41,054 nucleotides of DNA from an uncultured Pseudophaeobacter sp. (lineage in GTDB: Bacteria > Pseudomonadota > Alphaproteobacteria > Rhodobacterales > Rhodobacteraceae), in assembly GCA_905479575.1 (NCBI GenBank), contig CAJQNB010000033.1, positions 1 to 41,054 of the forward strand, read 5' to 3'. Shown here in pieces: positions 1 through 7,725 of this stretch (position 1 is its first letter; each line of letters starts with the position of its first letter). A program made the position numbers and the translations under genes. The notes beneath the pieces were generated by a model. It was not told the DNA's origin. It did not search any database and saw only the letters and a list, made by a program, of their open reading frames with translations.

Positions 1-2
1 TG

Positions 3-698
3 GTAACACTCGACCGGATCGGCAAGAAGTTTGATCAATCCACGGTCATAGACCAACTTTCTTTCAGTGTGCACCAGGGCGAGATTTTCGGATTTCTTGG
101 CCCCAATGGCGCTGGCAAGACCACGCTGCTGAAAATGCTACACGGGATCGTGCGGATGAACGGCGGCACGCTGGATTGGGCCTGTTCCAGAGAAGAGGCG
201 CAGCGGCGACAGGCCTTTGTGTTTCAAACCCCGATAATGATGCGCCGCTCTGTGGTGGATAATATCGCCTATCCCCTGCAACTGATCGGTGTCGCCCGCG
301 CAGAGGCGCGGGCGCGCGCGGCGCTGTGGGCCGAGCAGATCAATCTGGGCGATGCGCTGGACCGGCAGGCCACCTTGCTGTCCGGGGGCGAACGGCAGAA
401 GCTGGCGCTGGCCCGGGCGTTGATCCGCGAGCCGGACTTATTGTTTCTGGACGAACCCTGCGCCTCGCTGGATGGTCGGGCCACCCGCGAGATCGAAGAG
501 ATCCTGTTGCGGGCCGCAGCTTCGGGGACGCGGCTCATTATGTCGACCCATAACATGGGGCAGGCGCAGCGCCTGGCCGATGAGATCTTGTTTGTTTTGC
601 AAGGGTGTATTCACGAATTTTCTTTGGCCCGGGAGTTCTTTGAGGGGCCAAAGACCACACAAGCACATGCTTTTCTAAGAGGAGATATTGTAGAATGA
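3..698 (+). CDS. tupC: Tungstate ABC transporter ATP-binding protein (5' partial)
   Basis: Cytoplasmic ATPase that powers tungstate import. The reading frame is open to the window edge, so the true start lies upstream; the GTG at 69 would cut off the first strand of the nucleotide-binding domain and is not the start. Visible motifs, numbering from the first codon seen: Walker A GPNGAGKTT at residues 33-41, signature LSGGERQKLALARA, Walker B LLFLDEPCASLD, and an H-loop in STHNMGQA. The substrate is inferred from the next gene, a clear TupA; the stop codon TGA overlaps the tupA ATG (ATGA, 695-698), implying translational coupling. The permease gene (tupB) is expected just upstream, outside the window. 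On its own sequence it is only an ABC ATPase of the anion-uptake type; molybdate or sulfate specificity is excluded only by context. Confidence 0.88.
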   Translation, partial: VTLDRIGKKFDQSTVIDQLSFSVHQGEIFGFLGPNGAGKTTLLKMLHGIVRMNGGTLDWACSREEAQRRQAFVFQTPIMMRRSVVDNIAYPLQLIGVARAEARARAALWAEQINLGDALDRQATLLSGGERQKLALARALIREPDLLFLDEPCASLDGRATREIEEILLRAAASGTRLIMSTHNMGQAQRLADEILFVLQGCIHEFSLAREFFEGPKTTQAHAFLRGDIVE

Positions 699-1498
699 AG
701 CAGCTATTATTGGGTACTATTACAGGTCTGCTATTGACCGGCGCGGCCTGGGCCGATGAGATGAAACTGGCGGTCACCACCTCCTTTCACAACTCGGGCT
801 TGGCGGAAATTTTGCTGCCGGAAATCAAGGCTGATCTGGATCTGGATGTTCAGCTTTTGGTGGTTGGCACAGGCCAGGCAATCCGTCTGGGCGAAGCTGG
901 CGATGTGGATGCCATTCTGGTGCATTCGCAAAAGGCAGAGGAAAAATTCCTTGCTGGTGGCAACGGCACTCATCGCCGTGAAATCATGTATAATGATTTT
1001 GTCTTTATCGGTCCCAAAACCGATACTGCCGGGGTTGCCAAAGCTGAGGATGCAGCCTCCGCGTTGCAGTTGATTGCTGAGGCTTCGGCCCCCTTTGTCA
1101 GCCGTGGCGACGACAGTGGCACCCACAAAAAAGAGCTGAGCCTATGGGCTGCAGCGGGTCTGGATGCCGCAGGGTTTGACAGCTGGTACCGCGCAGTTGG
1201 TGCCGGTATGGGTGCGGCGCTGAACACGGCTTCAGGTATGGAGGCCTATATCATGGCGGACCGGGCCAGCTGGCTGAACTTTGGCAACAAGGGCAATCTG
1301 GAGCTGCTGTTTGCAGGCGATCCGGTCTTGTTCAACCAATATGCCTATCTGCCGGTGAATCCTGAAAAGCACTCCCATGCCAAAAACGATCTGGCGATGA
1401 AGCTGGAAGCCTGGCTGACCTCGGATCGGGCCAAGGAGCTGATCAACGCCTATAAGATCAACGGCGAAACCCTGTTTGTCTTTAACGCCAAACAGTAA
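695..1498 (+). CDS. tupA: Tungstate ABC transporter substrate-binding protein
   Basis: Periplasmic tungstate-binding protein that delivers the anion to the TupBC permease-ATPase. It is 267 residues with a Sec signal peptide (hydrophobic residues 4-18, probable cleavage after AWA at 18-20). Family hallmarks are TTS at 28-30 near the mature N-terminus, VGTGQA at 57-62 and SRGDDSGTHKKE at 136-147, which are typical of TupA and differ from ModA. An AGGAG ribosome-binding site sits about 10 bases before the ATG, and the start overlaps the stop of the ATPase gene. It is the last gene of the operon and is followed by a strong terminator at 1523-1557. Tungstate would supply tungsten-dependent oxidoreductases such as formate dehydrogenases; none is in the window. 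Confidence 0.9.
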   Translation: MKQLLLGTITGLLLTGAAWADEMKLAVTTSFHNSGLAEILLPEIKADLDLDVQLLVVGTGQAIRLGEAGDVDAILVHSQKAEEKFLAGGNGTHRREIMYNDFVFIGPKTDTAGVAKAEDAASALQLIAEASAPFVSRGDDSGTHKKELSLWAAAGLDAAGFDSWYRAVGAGMGAALNTASGMEAYIMADRASWLNFGNKGNLELLFAGDPVLFNQYAYLPVNPEKHSHAKNDLAMKLEAWLTSDRAKELINAYKINGETLFVFNAKQ

Positions 1499-1522
1499 CG
1501 CCCCTGTCTATTGTAATGATTG

Positions 1523-1557
1523 GGCCCTCGTCTGGTGACGGGGGCCTTTTCCTTTTT
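1523..1557 (+). terminator. Rho-independent terminator after tupA
   Basis: A 10-bp stem (GGCCCTCGTC at 1523-1532, loop TGGT, GACGGGGGCC at 1537-1546, one G-T wobble) is followed by TTTTCCTTTTT. It lies 24 bases past the tupA stop and just beyond the 3' end of the convergent phnF gene, so it separates the two units. Confidence 0.85.
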
Positions 1558-1569
1558 GCAAGCGTCGGC

Positions 1570-2319
1570 CTATGGCTCTTGCCCGTCAATGGTGAGCGTC
1601 ACCCGATCACCGGCAAACCAGGTGCGGCCAAATTCAACCGGGCGACCCGTTGGGTCGATGTTGACCCCCGTGGTGCGCAGAATCGGTGCGCCTTCTGAAA
1701 TGCGCAGGTGCAGGGCCTGGGTTGCAGTTGCCAGTTTGGCGGTAATGCGGGTTTCCAGCCTGGTGTAATCGGCAATGCCGCAGGCCTTGAGCGCCGCCGT
1801 GACCGATTGCATATCTTCCAGAGAGGTCAGCATGTTGGGCAGAACCTGCGCGGGAAAGACGCTTTGAAACAGGGCGATGGGTTGCTCATCCGCCAGGGAG
1901 AGCCCGTCATAGACATGCACAATGTCGCCGAGTTCTAAATCCAGCGCTGCGGCCTCAGTCTTGTCGGCGGCGCGGGTTTCCAGTGCCAGAATGCGTTTGG
2001 CGGGGATCTGGCCGCCGCGGGTGATATTTTGGTGAAACCGCACCCGTTTGCCGATGGGGTAATCGGTTGGGGCGGCTGCAACAAAGACCCCAGAGCCGCG
2101 CCTGGCATGCACCAAGCCCTGCTCGGCCATTGCCGCCAGCGCGCGTCTGACCGTATGGCGGTTGACGCCAAAACGCGCCGCCAGTTGTGCCTCTGAGGGC
2201 AGTTTGTCGCCGCTGCTATAGCGCCCCTGTGCGATGTCATCCGTGAGCGAAATTGTGATGGATTTCCAAACGGCTGTGCGGTTTCCAGGGGTGGGCGTCT
2301 TGGGGCCGTTTGCGGACAT
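1570..2319 (-). CDS. phnF: Phosphonate metabolism GntR/HutC-family repressor
   Basis: DNA-binding regulator of the C-P lyase operon. It is 249 residues, the usual size for the HutC subfamily. Residues ~17-82 form the GntR winged helix (VWKSITISLTDDIAQGRY, then LPSEAQLAARFGVNRHTVRRAL), and ~85-249 form the UTRA ligand-binding domain, whose conserved end LRTTGVNIDPTGRPVEFGRT is readable. The gene is divergent from phnG, with 107 bases between the start codons holding a promoter and repeated TTGTMTAG half-sites, so repression of phnGHI and probable autoregulation are expected. The effector (a phosphonate or a C-P lyase intermediate) cannot be read from the sequence. Specific assignment to phnF rests on family similarity plus position beside phnG. 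Confidence 0.88.
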   Translation of the reverse strand: MSANGPKTPTPGNRTAVWKSITISLTDDIAQGRYSSGDKLPSEAQLAARFGVNRHTVRRALAAMAEQGLVHARRGSGVFVAAAPTDYPIGKRVRFHQNITRGGQIPAKRILALETRAADKTEAAALDLELGDIVHVYDGLSLADEQPIALFQSVFPAQVLPNMLTSLEDMQSVTAALKACGIADYTRLETRITAKLATATQALHLRISEGAPILRTTGVNIDPTGRPVEFGRTWFAGDRVTLTIDGQEP

Positions 2320-2345
2320 GTCACTAAACTTTCACAAGGTTTCGA

Positions 2346-2405
2346 TTGCGCTTTGGGGGCGGGCTTCGCTATGATTTGTCTAGTTGTATAGAACATGTAG
2401 ACAAG
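2346..2405 (+). promoter_or_regulatory. phnG promoter and probable PhnF operator
   Basis: TTGCGC at 2346-2351 and TATGAT at 2370-2375 (18-base spacer) resemble sigma-70 elements pointing at phnG. Directly downstream are tandem octamers TTGTCTAG (2376-2383) and TTGTATAG (2384-2391), then the inverted half-site TAGACAA (2398-2404). TTGTCTA and TAGACAA form a 7-bp inverted repeat. GntR/HutC repressors bind such two-fold sites, and the position over the expected transcription start suits repression. Assignment to PhnF is inferred from location. Confidence 0.6.
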
Positions 2406-2426
2406 CTGGCCAAGAGGCTCTGAAAG

Positions 2427-2879
2427 ATGAAGACAGAAATTTCCGCCACGGCGCGCAAGACCTGGATGAGCCTTTTGGCCCAGGCAGATGAACGTGAGCT
2501 TAGCCAATTGTGGGGGGGCTTTGATCACGACCCCGCGTTTGATTGGCTGCGTCCCCCAGAAGCGGGCGGCGTGATGGTGCGGGGCCGCATGGGCGGCGGC
2601 GGCGCGCCTTTTAACCTGGGCGAAATGACGGTGACGCGCTGTGCGCTGACGCTGGCGGATGGCACCGTAGGCCATGCCTATGTGCAGGGGCGCTCAAAAC
2701 CTAAGGCCGAGATCGCCGCCAAGGTGGATGCCTTGATGCAGACCAAAGTGGCAGATGATCTGCGCCAGGCGGTGTTGGAGCCGCTGCAGCAGGCGCAGCA
2801 ATCGCGCAAAGAAGCGCGCGCAGCCAAAGCCGCAGCCACCAAGGTCGAATTTTTCACAATGGTTCGGGGAGAGGATTGA
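2427..2879 (+). CDS. phnG: C-P lyase core subunit PhnG
   Basis: Subunit of the cytoplasmic PhnGHIJ core complex of carbon-phosphorus lyase. With PhnH and PhnI it helps form alpha-D-ribose 1-alkylphosphonate 5-triphosphate from ATP and an alkylphosphonate. It is 150 residues, normal for the family. Conserved segments visible are the opening around RKTWMSLLAQADEREL, the central RGRMGGGGAPFNLGEMTVTR (about residues 52-71) and GTVGHAYVQGRSKPKAE (about 80-96). It is the first gene of the operon; its stop overlaps the phnH start (TGATG). The C-terminal ~40 residues are a charged, alanine-rich helix. Confidence 0.93.
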   Translation: MKTEISATARKTWMSLLAQADERELSQLWGGFDHDPAFDWLRPPEAGGVMVRGRMGGGGAPFNLGEMTVTRCALTLADGTVGHAYVQGRSKPKAEIAAKVDALMQTKVADDLRQAVLEPLQQAQQSRKEARAAKAAATKVEFFTMVRGED

Positions 2880-3463
2880 TGTCCCTAGATATCGAAACCA
2901 ACAGCTACGGCGGTGGCTTTGCCACGCCGCCCGTGGATGCGGCAAATGCCTTTCGCGCGGCGATGAGCGCCATGGCCCGTCCCGGCACTGTTCAGGACAT
3001 CACCGGCGCAGAGCCGCCTGCGGGTATTTCTGCGGCTGCTGGTTGTCTGTTGCTGACGCTGTGTGACCCGGAAACGGGCGTCTACCTGGCGCCGGATGTC
3101 GACAGCCCTGCGCTGCGATCCTGGCTGGCCTTCCACACCGGTGCGCCCTTTGTGGCGGCTGATCGGGCGGATTTTGCCCTGGGCAGCTGGGGGGCGCTGA
3201 TGCCGCTGTCGCAATATCGGATCGGCACGCCGGAATACCCGGATCGCTCGGCCACTCTGATTGTCGAACTGGCGGATTTTGCCGCTGCAAATGCCACCCT
3301 GTCCGGTCCGGGCATCAAGGAGCAGAACCATTTGGCGCTGCCGGATGTGGTGGCCTGTCAGGGCAATGCAGCGCAGTTCCCGCTGGGGGTGGATTTCTTC
3401 TTTACCTGTGCGGCGCAACTGGCGGCGCTGCCGCGTTCGACCACCATATTGGCAAAGGACTGA
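2879..3463 (+). CDS. phnH: C-P lyase core subunit PhnH
   Basis: Dimeric subunit of the PhnGHIJ core complex, with a fold related to PLP-dependent transferases but no cofactor. 194 residues. The N-terminus carries FRAAMSAMARPGTVQDI (about residues 23-39), a PhnH signature in which the MARPG turn is characteristic; near the C-terminus FPLGVDFFFTC is also typical. The ATG at 2879 overlaps the phnG stop by one base (TGATG) and is preceded by GGGAGAGG; a TTG three bases earlier is possible but less likely. phnI follows after 4 bases. Confidence 0.92.
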   Translation: MSLDIETNSYGGGFATPPVDAANAFRAAMSAMARPGTVQDITGAEPPAGISAAAGCLLLTLCDPETGVYLAPDVDSPALRSWLAFHTGAPFVAADRADFALGSWGALMPLSQYRIGTPEYPDRSATLIVELADFAAANATLSGPGIKEQNHLALPDVVACQGNAAQFPLGVDFFFTCAAQLAALPRSTTILAKD

Positions 3464-3467
3464 TCCG

Positions 3468-4568
3468 ATGTATGTAGCCGTAAAGGGTGGCGAACGCGCC
3501 ATCGACAATGCCCATGCCTGGCTCGCCGAAGAGCGTCGCGGTGATACCGGTGTTGCGGAACTCAGCCTGGCCCAGATCCGCGAACAGATGAGCCTCGCCG
3601 TCAATCGCGTCATGGCCGAGGGGTCGTTGTATGATCCGGATCTGGCAGCCCTGGCGATCAAACAGTCGCGCGGGGATCTGATCGAGGCGATCTTTCTGAT
3701 CCGTGCCTACCGCACCACCTTGCCGCGCTTTGGCTATAGCGAAGCGGTGGATACCGGTGTCATGGCCTGTGATCGCCGCATCTCGGCCACCTTCAAGGAT
3801 GCACCTGGTGGGCAGGTGCTGGGGCCAACCTTTGACTACACCCATCGTTTGCTGGATTTCAAACTGGCCGCAGATGGTGAGGTGCCGCAGGCCGCAACCG
3901 CGCCGCCGCGTATGGAAACAACCCCGCATATCACCGAATTCCTGCAGGGGGAGGATATCATTGAGCGCGAGCCAAGCTCAGAAGCCGTGCCCGGTGATCT
4001 GACCCGCGAACCGATGAGCTTTCCGGCGGGGCGCGCCGTGCGCCTGCAGTCGCTGGCACGCGGCGATGAGGGCTTTATCCTCGGCATGGCCTATTCCACC
4101 CAGCGCGGCTATGCGCGCAACCATGCTTTTGTTGGCGAGCTGCGCATCGGCAAAGTGCCGGTGGAGATGGAGATCCCCGAACTGGGATTTGCTATCGAGA
4201 TCGGCGAGGTAGAGCTGACCGAATGTGAGACGGTGAACCAGTTTAAGGGTTCCAAAACCGTGCCGCCGCAGTTCACCCGTGGTTATGGTCTGGTCTTTGG
4301 CCAGTCAGAGCGCAAAAGCATCGCCATGGCGCTGGTCGACCGGGCGCTGCGCTGGGAGGAGCTGGGCGAAGACAACCTAGGTGCGGCCGCGCAGGATGAG
4401 GAATTTGTCCTTAGCCACTCCGACAATATTCAGGCGACGGGTTTCCTGGAGCACATCAAGCTGCCGCATTACGTGGATTTCCAGTCAGAGCTGGAACTGG
4501 TGCGCAAACTGCGCCGCGAGGCGCAGGAGCTGGCGGATCAGATGGCCGCACAGGAGGCGGCGGAATGA
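3468..4568 (+). CDS. phnI: C-P lyase core subunit PhnI (nucleosidase component)
   Basis: Subunit of the C-P lyase core complex. PhnI has purine nucleosidase activity and, with PhnGHL, displaces adenine of ATP by phosphonate. It is 366 residues, the usual family length. The start MYVAVKGGERAIDNAHAW is a clear family N-terminus, so the open frame reaching back to 3261 is not part of the gene. Other conserved stretches: RFGYSEAVDTGVMACDRRIS (about residues 84-103) and the C-terminal SHSDNIQATGFLEHIKLPHY region with its histidines. It ends at 4568 and is followed by an unusually long 228-base gap before phnJ, whereas the other plus-strand neighbours in this operon overlap or lie within 12 bases. 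Confidence 0.93.
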   Translation: MYVAVKGGERAIDNAHAWLAEERRGDTGVAELSLAQIREQMSLAVNRVMAEGSLYDPDLAALAIKQSRGDLIEAIFLIRAYRTTLPRFGYSEAVDTGVMACDRRISATFKDAPGGQVLGPTFDYTHRLLDFKLAADGEVPQAATAPPRMETTPHITEFLQGEDIIEREPSSEAVPGDLTREPMSFPAGRAVRLQSLARGDEGFILGMAYSTQRGYARNHAFVGELRIGKVPVEMEIPELGFAIEIGEVELTECETVNQFKGSKTVPPQFTRGYGLVFGQSERKSIAMALVDRALRWEELGEDNLGAAAQDEEFVLSHSDNIQATGFLEHIKLPHYVDFQSELELVRKLRREAQELADQMAAQEAAE

Positions 4569-4570
4569 GC

Positions 4571-4750
4571 TCAGTCGCCTCTCCCGTCTCCATCGACGGA
4601 AACATCATCAATGCCATGGGTGAATGTCGATCGGCTGCGCAGTTTCTTATGCGTTTTCGGGCGGTAGAACATGGCCGCCAAGATCAAGCCAATAACCACC
4701 ACAACAATGGCGATACCCAAGACGGTGCCAAGCAGTTCATTGGACGTCAT
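4571..4750 (-). CDS. Small single-pass membrane protein, antisense within phn operon
   Basis: Not a family I recognise. It is a 59-residue open frame on the minus strand filling the phnI-phnJ gap. AAGGAGA (4765 to 4759) lies 9 bases before the ATG, one of the best ribosome-binding sites in the window. The protein starts MTSNELLGTVLGIAIVVVV; residues ~6-27 are one hydrophobic transmembrane segment rich in Val, Ile and Leu, followed by FYRPKTHKKLRSR, a basic stretch that places the C-terminus in the cytoplasm by the positive-inside rule. The tail is acidic and glycine-rich. A weak promoter candidate lies inside the 5' end of phnJ (TTGTTC 4832-4827, 17-base spacer, TGTAGT 4809-4804, minus strand). 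Its stop is 2 bases from the phnI stop. Function unknown; membrane topology and reality of the gene are inference from sequence. Confidence 0.6.
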   Translation of the reverse strand: MTSNELLGTVLGIAIVVVVIGLILAAMFYRPKTHKKLRSRSTFTHGIDDVSVDGDGRGD

Positions 4751-4796
4751 ATCTCAAATCTCCTTTGGGAAAAATCAGCTGGGGAAAGGGCATATC

Positions 4797-5663
4797 ATGT
4801 CTGACTACAACTTTGCCTATTTGGACGAACAAACCAAGCGGATGATCCGTCGGGCCATTTTGAAAGGTCTGGCAGTGCCTGGCTATCAGGTGCCCTTTGC
4901 CAGCCGTGAAATGCCGATGCCCTATGGCTGGGGCACTGGCGGCGTGCAGGTCTCAGCGGCAACGCTGACGCCGGATGATACGCTCAAGGTGATCGACCAG
5001 GGTGCCGATGACACCACCAATGCGGTGTCGATCCGCAAGTTCTTTGAACGCACCGCCGGGGTCGCCACCACTGAGGAAACCACCAAGGCCAGCGTTATCC
5101 AGACCCGCCACCGGATCCCCGAGGCCGAGCTCACCGAGGATCAGATCCTGGTGTACCAGGTGCCAATCCCGGAACCGCTGCGCTTTTTGGAACCGCGCGA
5201 GACGGAAACCCGCAAGATGCACAGTCTTGAGGAATATGGCCTGATGCATGTGAAACTATATGAGGATATCAGCCAGCACGGCGATATCGCCACTTCCTAC
5301 GCCTATCCGGTCAAGGTCGAAGACCGCTATGTGATGGACCCTTCGCCTATTCCAAAGTTCGATAACCCAAAGCTGGAGATGGCAGCGATCCAGCTGTTTG
5401 GCGCGGGGCGCGAGCAGCGGATCTATGCGGTGCCGCCCTATACACGTGTCGTCAGCCTGGATTTTGAGGACTACCCCTTTGAAGCCACCAAAGCTGATCA
5501 TCCCTGTGATCTCTGCAATTCAGAGGACAGCTATTTGGATGAGGTGATCCTGGATGATGCGGGCAGTCGAATGTTTGTCTGCTCTGACACCGATTACTGC
5601 CGCGCACGGCGCGCCGAGGGCCATGTGGGGCGTTTGGGCGAAACCGAAGGGGAGGCTGCGTGA
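4797..5663 (+). CDS. phnJ: Carbon-phosphorus lyase PhnJ (radical SAM)
   Basis: Catalytic subunit that cleaves the C-P bond of ribose 1-alkylphosphonate 5-phosphate, releasing alkane (methane from methylphosphonate) and the 1,2-cyclic phosphate. 288 residues. The noncanonical Fe-S cluster motif is intact: C237, C240 and C262, with C268 in the place of the thiyl-radical cysteine. The spacing 3-22-6 matches E. coli C241, C244, C266, C272 exactly. The start MSDYNFAYLDEQTKRMIRRA is the family N-terminus; GGGGAAAGGG precedes the ATG. Its stop overlaps the phnK start (TGATG). All the residues needed for activity that I can recognise are present. Confidence 0.95.
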   Translation: MSDYNFAYLDEQTKRMIRRAILKGLAVPGYQVPFASREMPMPYGWGTGGVQVSAATLTPDDTLKVIDQGADDTTNAVSIRKFFERTAGVATTEETTKASVIQTRHRIPEAELTEDQILVYQVPIPEPLRFLEPRETETRKMHSLEEYGLMHVKLYEDISQHGDIATSYAYPVKVEDRYVMDPSPIPKFDNPKLEMAAIQLFGAGREQRIYAVPPYTRVVSLDFEDYPFEATKADHPCDLCNSEDSYLDEVILDDAGSRMFVCSDTDYCRARRAEGHVGRLGETEGEAA

Positions 5664-6460
5664 TGAGCTCTCAGACAGGAGACCAGGAGATGACCCCGCT
5701 GTTGCAGGTGAACGCCCTGACAAAAATGTACGGACCCCGCATTGGCTGCAAGGATGTCAGCTTTGATCTATACCCCGGTGAGGTCATGGGCATCGTTGGC
5801 GAAAGCGGGTCTGGCAAATCGACGCTGTTGAATGCCATGGCAGGCCATCACCCGCCGGATCGCGGCGAAGTGGTTTTTGACACCCGCGCCGATGGACCGG
5901 TGGACACGTTGAAAATGTCAGAGCCAGAGCGCCGAATGCTGGGCCGCACCGACTGGGCCTTTGTGCATCAGCATGCCCGTGATGGGCTGCGCATGTCGGT
6001 TTCGGCTGGCGGCAACATTGGCGAGCGTTTGATGGCCGTGGGAGGGCGTCACTATGGCGAGATCCGCACCCAGGCTGCCGACTGGCTGGGCCGGGTGGAA
6101 ATCAGCGACAGCCGTATCGATGACCGGCCCTCGGCCTTTTCCGGCGGCATGCAGCAGCGGCTGCAAATTGCCCGCAATCTGGTCACCGGCCCGCGGCTGG
6201 TGTTTATGGATGAACCCACAGGTGGTCTGGATGTGTCGGTGCAGGCACGGCTGCTGGATCTGCTGCGCAGCCTGGTGCGCGAAATGGGGTTGAGCGCCAT
6301 CATTGTGACCCATGATCTGGCCGTTGTGCGCCTGTTGGCGGATCGGTTGATGGTGATGAAAGACGGTCATGTGGTTGAAAGCGGCCTCACCGATCAGGTG
6401 CTGGATGACCCACAACATGCCTATACCCAGCTCTTGGTTTCCTCGGTGCTGCAGGTCTGA
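5663..6460 (+). CDS. phnK: C-P lyase ABC-type subunit PhnK
   Basis: ABC-family nucleotide-binding protein that docks on the PhnGHIJ core and is needed for phosphonate breakdown, not for transport. 265 residues. Walker A GESGSGKST at 46-54, signature FSGGMQQRLQIARN, Walker B LVFMDEPTGGLD and switch histidine in VTHDLAVVR are complete. Start: the ATG at 5663 overlaps the phnJ stop and has GGAGG 7 bases upstream. An internal ATG at 5690, with GGAG 8 bases upstream, gives a protein beginning MTPLLQVNAL, closer to the E. coli PhnK length, so either could be used. phnL follows after 12 bases. Confidence 0.92.
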   Translation: MSSQTGDQEMTPLLQVNALTKMYGPRIGCKDVSFDLYPGEVMGIVGESGSGKSTLLNAMAGHHPPDRGEVVFDTRADGPVDTLKMSEPERRMLGRTDWAFVHQHARDGLRMSVSAGGNIGERLMAVGGRHYGEIRTQAADWLGRVEISDSRIDDRPSAFSGGMQQRLQIARNLVTGPRLVFMDEPTGGLDVSVQARLLDLLRSLVREMGLSAIIVTHDLAVVRLLADRLMVMKDGHVVESGLTDQVLDDPQHAYTQLLVSSVLQV

Positions 6461-6472
6461 AGGATAAAGACG

Positions 6473-7156
6473 ATGATTGAACTTGAAAATGTGAGCAAGA
6501 GCTTCACCCTGCACAATCAGGGCAGCGCGGTGATCCCGGTGATGGAGCGGGTCAACCTGGCCGTCGCTGCCGGGGAATGTGTCGGATTGGTTGGCGCGTC
6601 GGGGGCGGGGAAATCCACCCTGATGCGCGTGATCTATGGCAACTACCTGGCGGCCTCGGGGCGGGTCATGGTGGGGGATCTGGATGTGGCTCAGGCCGAG
6701 CCGCGCCAGATCATCGCTCTGCGCCGTGAAACCCTGGGCTATGTCAGTCAGTTCCTGCGGGTGGTGCCCCGGGTGGCGGCACTCGATGTGGTGGCCGAGC
6801 CGCTGTTGGCGGTTGGCACCCCGATTGAGGCCGCGCGGGATAAGGCCGCCAGTCTGTTGGCAGAGCTGAATATTCCAGAGCGGCTCTGGTCGTTGAGCCC
6901 GACAACCTTTTCCGGCGGCGAGCAACAACGGGTGAACATTGCCCGGGGCTTTGCCTATGACTATCCGGCGCTGCTGCTGGATGAGCCCACTGCCAGTCTG
7001 GATGCCAAGAACCGCGCCACGGTGCTGCGGCTCATTGAGGGCGCCAAGGCGCGCGGGGCTGCCATTATCGGCATTTTCCATGATGAGGCTGCCCGCGACC
7101 AGGTCTGCGACAGCTTTATCGATGTCTCGGCGTTTTCGCCGCAGGTGGCAGCATGA
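6473..7156 (+). CDS. phnL: C-P lyase ABC-type subunit PhnL
   Basis: Second ABC-family protein of the C-P lyase system, required with PhnGHI for transfer of phosphonate to the ribose of ATP. 227 residues. Walker A GASGAGKST, the Q-loop region YVSQFLRVVPRVAALDVVAE (typical of PhnL), signature FSGGEQQRVNIARGF, Walker B LLLDEPTASLD and H-loop IIGIFHDEAARDQVCD are readable. AAGGATAAAGACG precedes the ATG. Its stop overlaps phnN (ATGA at 7153-7156). Partner of PhnK; neither has a membrane partner in this window. Confidence 0.93.
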   Translation: MIELENVSKSFTLHNQGSAVIPVMERVNLAVAAGECVGLVGASGAGKSTLMRVIYGNYLAASGRVMVGDLDVAQAEPRQIIALRRETLGYVSQFLRVVPRVAALDVVAEPLLAVGTPIEAARDKAASLLAELNIPERLWSLSPTTFSGGEQQRVNIARGFAYDYPALLLDEPTASLDAKNRATVLRLIEGAKARGAAIIGIFHDEAARDQVCDSFIDVSAFSPQVAA

Positions 7157-7725
7157 CAGAAACCTCTGCAATGGGGCCGGTGATCGCTGTCGTTGGGCCT
7201 TCGGGCGTGGGTAAAGACAGTCTGATGGAGGCCCTGGCTGCTGGGGACCAAAACCTCTGCCTGATGCGCCGGGTGGTGACCCGCGCGCCAGAGGCCGGCG
7301 GCGAGGACTACGATGCAGTGAGCGAAAGCGCGTTCAGCAAGCTGGTAGAGGATGGGCATTTTGCCCTGCATTGGCCTGCCCATGGGCTGCACTATGGCAT
7401 CCCGCATCAGATCGAGGCGCTGCGGGCTGAGGGCAGAGGCGTACTGGTCAATCTCTCGCGTGCGGTGTTGCTTCAGGCGCAAGAGGTTTTTGGCGATTTC
7501 ATTGTTCTTTCTGTAACCGCCCGCCCGGAGGTTCTGGCAGAACGGTTGACACAGCGCGGGCGCGAGGACAGCGCCGAGGTTCAACGTCGCCTTGCCCGCG
7601 CCCGCCAGCCGCTGCCTGCGGGGTTACGGCGGCTGCACCAGATCGACAACAGTGGAGATCTGCAACAGGCGGTCGCAGCGGCACGTGCGGCGATCTATTC
7701 TACCGCTGTGCCAGAGAGGGCGTAG
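7153..7725 (+). CDS. phnN: Ribose 1,5-bisphosphate phosphokinase
   Basis: Kinase that phosphorylates ribose 1,5-bisphosphate to 5-phosphoribosyl diphosphate (PRPP), closing the C-P lyase pathway. 190 residues with a guanylate-kinase-like fold: P-loop GPSGVGKDS at 15-23, then RRVVTRAPEAGGEDYDAVSE, whose TRAP and GGEDY elements are typical of PhnN. The HWPAHGLHYGIP segment in the middle is also a family mark. ATGA overlap with phnL. Its last 31 bases overlap the last 31 bases of the convergent DUF1045 gene. Confidence 0.92.
   Translation: MTETSAMGPVIAVVGPSGVGKDSLMEALAAGDQNLCLMRRVVTRAPEAGGEDYDAVSESAFSKLVEDGHFALHWPAHGLHYGIPHQIEALRAEGRGVLVNLSRAVLLQAQEVFGDFIVLSVTARPEVLAERLTQRGREDSAEVQRRLARARQPLPAGLRRLHQIDNSGDLQQAVAAARAAIYSTAVPERA

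Noticed and set aside
4565..4804. 79-codon plus-strand frame with ATGA overlap to phnI
   Set aside because: It looks coupled, but its product is polar with NNHHNNGD-like runs, runs into phnJ and is the complement of the better supported minus-strand small protein.
5918..7171. 417-codon minus-strand frame opposite phnK and phnL
   Set aside because: His/Gln/Arg-rich shadow of two well-conserved ABC proteins; no domain and no ribosome-binding site.
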